Shown: positions 7,320 through 10,850 of the stretch, piece after piece | How the letters are laid out: each line of letters starts with the position of its first letter | Position numbering within the stretch: position 1 is the first letter of the stretch | From: Methanolobus sp. UBA474 | GTDB lineage: Archaea; Halobacteriota; Methanosarcinia; Methanosarcinales; Methanosarcinaceae | DNA: 10,850 nt | Assembly: GCA_002501695.1 (NCBI GenBank) | Contig: DANZ01000029.1 | Location: 1 to 10,850 of the forward strand | Direction of reading: 5' to 3' | Notes under the pieces: model-generated | Told to the model about the DNA's origin: nothing | What the model saw: the letters and a program-made list of their open reading frames with translations, nothing else | Databases searched by the model: none | Translations under genes and position numbers: made by a program

Positions 7320-7328
7320 TATTTTAAA
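7320..7328 (-). promoter_or_regulatory. TATA box of the CorC-type gene
   Basis: The minus strand reads TTTAAAATA, ending 24 bases before the ATG at 7295. No GG-rich ribosome binding site precedes that ATG, so the geometry points to a leaderless or nearly leaderless mRNA and supports the 7295 start. Confidence 0.55.
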
Positions 7329-7442
7329 CATGTTTCGGTCTGTAGAATATCCCCGGTCTATAATATCATTCAAAAAGCGGAAGGTTTGGACCTGTTTTTA
7401 AATTAAGGGATCTATTTTCGCGACCGTTCTGCAAAGAGATGA

Positions 7443-7453
7443 ATACTTATATT
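7443..7453 (+). promoter_or_regulatory. Candidate TATA box for the ATPase-MscS operon
   Basis: ATACTTATATT lies about 50 bases before the ATG at 7504. Usual spacing would put the transcription start near 7478, leaving a leader of about 25 bases that carries the SD GAGGTG (7493-7498), 5 bases from the ATG. Confidence 0.5.
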
Positions 7454-7503
7454 TGTTCCACAGACTTACTTGAAGGGTATATTCCGGATAAAGAGGTGCA
7501 GGG

Positions 7504-8538
7504 ATGCCTGGGGAGTTTATCGGATATAAGGATGAGATCGAGAAGATAGAAGAGAATATCATGCATTTTGGCTCGGGGCCGGCTGCCAACATAGCCATAA
7601 TCTCCGGACCTTATGCAGGGAAAACAACCTTCATGGACAATTTATATTATAGATTTCCTTTGATGTCCGCCAGAATAAAGATCCCTGCTGAATGGAAAAG
7701 TTACGAGGATCATGTAAGATCACTCAACAGGGTCCGGGAGAATATCATTTTCATTGATGACTGCCATCTGTTATACCAGAGAAGGGTGGGCGGATTTGAG
7801 ATCATGGAAAAGTTTCTGGATCATATTGCAACTCACCCGGAACATTTGTTCATAACTTCCTGGAACAGTTTCTCGTGGAACTATCTTAGCGAAGTGCTCC
7901 ATGTCGAAAAGCACTTTCCCTGCCAGATATATCTCTCCAGATTTGAAAAAGAAGAGATAAGATTTGTCCTGATGTCTCCATACGATACCGGAGAGATCAT
8001 CTTTGAAACCGGAGACAAAAATACCATAGAACGCTTTCTTGTATTTGATAAATACCCTATTCATATCAAAAATATAGGTAAGACCATCAACATTCCATTC
8101 TTCAAACTCGATTTCAGTCTGTTGCGCAGCATGATAGAGGAAAAGCTGCAGCATGAAGGAAAAGAAAGGAAAAAGACACCTGAGGACATGGCATTCATCA
8201 GAATAAGGGACATATCTTCCGGAAATATGCTGCTGGCACAGATGGTATGGAACAAAAGCCTGCATAATTCAACTGTCAAAGTAGATGAGATCTATTCACC
8301 TTCTTTTGAAGCAGAGCTTGACTACGATACCACTTTTATCGGCTTCCTGATACTCTCTATGGGGAGAATAACCCAGGATGGTCTGGAGGATGCTATCGGA
8401 GATGAGATCGATGTGACAAGATCCCTGGCGATACTCCGAAAGTACGAGTTGATCGACACCAAGGACAGGATCTGCTCGGTAAATCCTGAAGCTATCCGAT
8501 ACATTGGATCACTGGCTGAACATGCGAGGATGAGCTGA
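7504..8538 (+). CDS. AAA+/STAND-like P-loop ATPase with C-terminal winged helix, coupled to an MscS channel
   Basis: A 344-residue soluble protein that I do not recognise as a named family, but its parts are clear. FIGYKDEIEKIE at 5-16 resembles the lead-in of archaeal ORC/STAND-type ATPases. The P-loop SGPYAGKTT spans 34-42; it lacks the usual first Gly of GxxxxGKT (Ser at that position). Walker B is IIFIDDCH (81-88), and a sensor-1-like Asn falls at ITSWN (117-121). Residues 140-250 look like a small helical lid, and 275-340 look like a winged helix (GRITQDGLEDAI, SLAILRKYELID). No membrane segment or signal peptide is visible. The start is set by GAGGTG, 5 bases upstream. The stop TGA overlaps the ATG of the MscS gene (TGATG), so the two are almost certainly translated together. 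The likely role is ATP- or ligand-dependent control of the channel, or of its expression through the winged helix. An ORC-like DNA-binding role cannot be ruled out. Confidence 0.8.
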   Translation: MPGEFIGYKDEIEKIEENIMHFGSGPAANIAIISGPYAGKTTFMDNLYYRFPLMSARIKIPAEWKSYEDHVRSLNRVRENIIFIDDCHLLYQRRVGGFEIMEKFLDHIATHPEHLFITSWNSFSWNYLSEVLHVEKHFPCQIYLSRFEKEEIRFVLMSPYDTGEIIFETGDKNTIERFLVFDKYPIHIKNIGKTINIPFFKLDFSLLRSMIEEKLQHEGKERKKTPEDMAFIRIRDISSGNMLLAQMVWNKSLHNSTVKVDEIYSPSFEAELDYDTTFIGFLILSMGRITQDGLEDAIGDEIDVTRSLAILRKYELIDTKDRICSVNPEAIRYIGSLAEHARMS

Positions 8539-9422
8539 TGTCGGATCACACTCCAAATCCCGCAGAAGTTCTGCTATCTATCCTGAGCTTACAGGTTATC
8601 CTGCAGATCATCTTCCTGGTCATATTCTCTTACGTACTTGTAAGAGTGGTCAGTTTGATCCTTATGCGACTATCCGAGAGATTTGAAGAACACCGGGTCA
8701 AGATCCGTATGGTCGGACCTCTTTTCAAGGTAACGGTATATCTTGCTGTTCTCTATTATATCGCCTCTTATGTTCTATCCCTCTCGCCCGACCAGTTTGT
8801 AGCTTTTAGTGCACTTGCAGGTGCGATAATAGGATTTGGCCTCAAGGACCTGTTCGCAGATGTTGCCGGAGGGGTAGTGGTCATAACTGAAAATACATAT
8901 CATGTCGGTGATAAGATCCGCATGGGGGACTATTATGGTGAAGTTACCGATATTGGGCTCAGGGCCACCCAGCTCATTACACCAGATGATAATACGGTCA
9001 CAGTCCCAAACAGCCTGATCTTCACAGAAAGTGTTGCCAGTGGGAACTACGGAAATGAGGAGATGATGGTTGTCACTGATATGTTCATTGATCCAGAGTC
9101 AGATGCATACCTTGCCATGAAAATAACGGAGGAAGCAGCTTTTACATCAAAGTATATATTTCTTGATGAGGAACACAGGATCACAACACTGCTGAACGAG
9201 TTCCCTTCTCACCTCAGGGTACGTGTAAAGGCTTATGTGAACGACCTGCGGTATGAGTTCGAGTTCCGGTCGGACATAACCCGGCGAAGCTGGAAAGTCT
9301 TCGCACAGCATGGCATCAAGGCTCCGGAAGCATTCTTCCCGGGATATTACCAAAGGGAGCCCGGTGAGAGGGATTCCTCCAGACGATCGTCTTCTGACAG
9401 GGTCAGCTTCAATGATTTCTGA
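8538..9422 (+). CDS. MscS-type mechanosensitive ion channel
   Basis: A 294-residue small-conductance channel homologue, close to the length of E. coli MscS (286). Transmembrane segments lie near 18-42 and 60-81, with the pore helix and amphipathic TM3 at about 88-118 (Gly/Ala-rich SALAGAIIGFG, then DVAGGVVVI). The beta domain follows (GDKIRMGDYYGEV at 124-136, TVPNS at 155-159), then the alpha/beta C-terminal domain to about 265. The last 24 residues are a charged Ser/Arg-rich tail (REPGERDSSRRSSSD) that looks disordered. Such channels open under membrane tension and release ions and small solutes on hypo-osmotic shock. Its ATG overlaps the stop of the upstream ATPase gene by one base and has no strong SD of its own, so translation probably depends on that gene. 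This is unusual for a simple safety valve and suggests the ATPase modulates it. The gene ends in TGA, 32 bases from the convergent YkgJ-type gene. Confidence 0.92.
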   Translation: MSDHTPNPAEVLLSILSLQVILQIIFLVIFSYVLVRVVSLILMRLSERFEEHRVKIRMVGPLFKVTVYLAVLYYIASYVLSLSPDQFVAFSALAGAIIGFGLKDLFADVAGGVVVITENTYHVGDKIRMGDYYGEVTDIGLRATQLITPDDNTVTVPNSLIFTESVASGNYGNEEMMVVTDMFIDPESDAYLAMKITEEAAFTSKYIFLDEEHRITTLLNEFPSHLRVRVKAYVNDLRYEFEFRSDITRRSWKVFAQHGIKAPEAFFPGYYQREPGERDSSRRSSSDRVSFNDF

Positions 9423-9454
9423 CTAGCGCCTTGTCAAAGTGGAATGCAGCATTT

Positions 9455-10543
9455 CTACAATATGAGTCCATAACTTGGCTCTGTAGCCAGGTACCCGTCT
9501 GAGAGGATTATCGTCTCCCGGATCATGTCCGTATCTATAATATCATATCCCTCAAACGCCGCAAGCATATTTGCTCTTAACAGGAGCGAAGCGGCAATAT
9601 CATTCAGGTAAGCGGTCGCAAGATCAACGAGCGACACTTTATTTTTCTGCTCCAGTGCACGCAGGTATACAACTCCTGCAAAATGATCCCTCTGCACAAT
9701 GAGTTTAAGGTACTCCCTTAAAGCATTGACAGCACCCGCAGACAAAGGTTTAAGCGATAAACAGGCATAATGAACGCTGCCAGTGGTTTCAATCTCACCT
9801 GTACGTTCCAGCCTGATCCTTTCCAAAAGGCCGCCAGTCAGCCTGAAAACAAGCCACTGCATATCTTCCGTAAGGTATGTGGGCAGGTTGATGAATTCTT
9901 CGGACGAGAGCTGGGATGTAAAGTCGTCCCTGCTCTTTTCAGAAACGATAGAATTACTGATATCCATAGTCCCTATGTAGTCAAGTATCTTAGCCTGCAG
10001 GACATCCGGAGGTATGTAGCCTGCCAGCTTTCCAGGTAAGGAGCTGTACATCCCCCTGGCTTTTAGCATCATCTCTTCCTTCATCTGGACCGGCAGCTGC
10101 TCCATGATCTCTTCTCCCGTGCGGTGAAGGCCATTGGACTGTCGATCCTTTGAAAATCCCCTGCATACCTGGCTCGTATATAACTGGACCCTATGTCCGA
10201 AGAATATCTTTATCGGGAATATCCTGCACAGGAGAGAACGGACGGAATATATGCCACATCTGCGATCCTCCCTTAGGAAAATACATGCACCTCTGTCCTT
10301 ATGCTGTCTCATTGTATGGACATTGCAAAAATAAGGGTCATCCGTATCCCATTTTTTCAGCCCGTTGCGGTCAATTTGCAGGATAGCATTGAAAGCAGGC
10401 TCGCATTCTCTTACCTCGGCCGGGAAAGTGCAGCAAAAACCGCAGCCCTCCAGGCATGTAAAATCCATTCCTTCAAGTAGTGAATAATCTATATCAGTAT
10501 TTATACCGAACATCCCCTGAAAAGCATAATCCGGGCAATGCAT
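9455..10543 (-). CDS. YkgJ-type (CxxCxxCC, PF03692) cysteine-cluster protein
   Basis: A 362-residue soluble protein. The N-terminal third carries the YkgJ metal-binding pattern: C30-x3-C34-x2-C37-C38, then C87, C96 (RRCGIYSVR) and C106 (LLCRIFP), presumably binding zinc or an iron-sulfur cluster. C47, C73 and C127 are additional cysteines. The family includes FliB-like flagellin lysine N-methylases and many uncharacterised oxidoreductase-like proteins. Most YkgJ domains make up proteins of 100-250 residues; here about 200 further residues (160-362) form a mainly helical extension I do not recognise. The ATG at 10543 has no clear SD; another ATG at 10513 would remove 10 residues without touching the cysteine motif. 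A TATA-like TTAATTTATC (minus strand, 10594-10585) lies about 41 bases upstream. The stop is TAG, followed by six codons and TGA (9436-9434). It converges on the MscS gene and diverges from the kinase-like gene. The function is not assigned. Confidence 0.85.
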   Translation of the reverse strand: MHCPDYAFQGMFGINTDIDYSLLEGMDFTCLEGCGFCCTFPAEVRECEPAFNAILQIDRNGLKKWDTDDPYFCNVHTMRQHKDRGACIFLREDRRCGIYSVRSLLCRIFPIKIFFGHRVQLYTSQVCRGFSKDRQSNGLHRTGEEIMEQLPVQMKEEMMLKARGMYSSLPGKLAGYIPPDVLQAKILDYIGTMDISNSIVSEKSRDDFTSQLSSEEFINLPTYLTEDMQWLVFRLTGGLLERIRLERTGEIETTGSVHYACLSLKPLSAGAVNALREYLKLIVQRDHFAGVVYLRALEQKNKVSLVDLATAYLNDIAASLLLRANMLAAFEGYDIIDTDMIRETIILSDGYLATEPSYGLIL

Positions 10544-10584
10544 CCATTAGTGTGCTTGCCGGCGTCTGTTTGACAATCATTGCC

Positions 10585-10594
10585 GATAAATTAA
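10585..10594 (-). promoter_or_regulatory. Candidate TATA box of the YkgJ-type gene
   Basis: The minus strand reads TTAATTTATC, ending about 41 bases before the ATG at 10543, which would give a leader of roughly 15-20 bases. The match to an archaeal TATA element is moderate. Confidence 0.35.
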
Positions 10595-10687
10595 GATCTC
10601 CGTGTTTCAGAAACAGCTGTTAATCAGGTATTAATATACATTCAAAGATTTAAGCCTTTTACATGACCTTTTGTTCTATTCTGATTC

Positions 10688-10696
10688 TTTTAAATA
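10688..10696 (+). promoter_or_regulatory. TATA box of the polyprenol kinase-like gene
   Basis: TTTTAAATA ends 23 bases before the ATG at 10720, and the bases before the ATG (TACCCCC) are the opposite of a ribosome binding site. This is the geometry of a leaderless archaeal transcript starting at or within a few bases of the ATG. Confidence 0.6.
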
Positions 10697-10719
10697 CTCG
10701 CAACGCAGATTATACCCCC

Positions 10720-10850
10720 ATGGCCCATTATTCGTTTGTCAACGAACTCCTGCGCAAAGGCATTCACCTTACATCTGTAATTATAGTGCTGGTCTATGCC
10801 TTCTACGGCAAGCAGGCCGTCCTTACCCTGCTTATAACATATCTGGTCCT
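10720..10850 (+). CDS. Diacylglycerol/polyprenol (dolichol) kinase-like membrane protein, 5' part
   Basis: Only the first 43 codons are in the window. They read MAHYSFVNELLRKGIHLTSV, followed by a strongly hydrophobic helix (about 17-29) and, after a short YGKQ turn, the start of a second one. The E-x-x-RK-x-x-H pattern ahead of the first membrane helix (E9, R12, K13, H16) is characteristic of the SEC59/DGK1-like CTP-dependent lipid kinases and related phosphatidate cytidylyltransferase-like proteins. In archaea these act on polyprenol or dolichol carriers used in glycosylation, or on membrane lipid precursors. The ATG is supported by the TATA box 23 bases upstream and by the typical N-terminus. 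The rest of the protein, including the catalytic region, lies outside the window, so the substrate cannot be judged. It is divergent from the YkgJ-type gene across a gap of about 176 bases. Confidence 0.72.
   Translation, partial: MAHYSFVNELLRKGIHLTSVIIVLVYAFYGKQAVLTLLITYLV

Noticed and set aside
7771..8265. 164-codon open frame on the minus strand
   Set aside because: It is antisense to the ATPase gene, whose motifs (P-loop, Walker B, sensor Asn) establish the coding frame.
9443..9453. Inverted repeat AATGC-A-GCATT between MscS and the YkgJ-type gene
   Set aside because: The one-base centre leaves no room for an RNA loop of useful stem length, and no T-run follows on either strand.
1..10850. 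CRISPR array, tRNA/rRNA genes, insertion sequences or integrase attachment sites
   Set aside because: I found no regularly spaced repeats, no tRNA cloverleaf or rRNA-like stretch, no transposase or integrase frame, and no paired terminal repeats.

Overview
The window most likely comes from a methanogenic archaeon of the Methanosarcinales, probably a methylotrophic Methanosarcinaceae relative. The evidence is a DUF1724-type regulator of the kind expanded in that order, TATA-box promoters instead of bacterial -35/-10 elements, GGAG-like ribosome binding sites, and a CTP-dependent polyprenol/dolichol kinase-like gene. The genus cannot be fixed from the sequence alone.

Layout, left to right. 1-675 (+): 3' part of a DUF1724 regulator. 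676-840: AT-rich spacer. 841-1184 (+): decayed C-terminal remnant of an MscS-type channel with a -1 frameshift. 1190-2236 (-): AI-2E family (PF01594) membrane protein, converging on the remnant. 2237-2691: long AT-rich gap. 2692-3048 (+): single-domain response regulator whose frame is open except for one in-frame TAG at codon 54, two residues after the phospho-acceptor Asp. 3061-3127: two hairpins between convergent genes. 3150-5822 (-): P-type cation ATPase. 5961-7295 (-): CNNM/CorC-type DUF21-CBS protein. 7296-7503: divergent promoter region. 7504-8538 (+): AAA+/STAND-like ATPase with a C-terminal winged helix, overlapping by one base with 8538-9422 (+), an intact MscS-type channel. 9455-10543 (-): YkgJ-type cysteine-cluster protein. 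10544-10719: divergent promoter region. 10720-10850 (+): start of a polyprenol kinase-like gene that runs off the window.

Most of the genes concern ions and the membrane: two MscS-type genes (one dead), a PF01594 permease, a P-type ATPase, and a CorC/CNNM protein encoded just upstream of that ATPase on the same strand. This looks like an osmotic and divalent-cation homeostasis neighbourhood, although co-regulation is inferred only.

Two points deserve most attention. The soluble ATPase is translationally coupled to an MscS channel (TGATG overlap), which suggests a nucleotide-dependent switch controlling a membrane pore. The response regulator is otherwise intact but carries an in-frame TAG. 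In a methylotrophic methanogen TAG may be read as pyrrolysine, so this is either a fresh pseudogene or a candidate Pyl-containing receiver domain.
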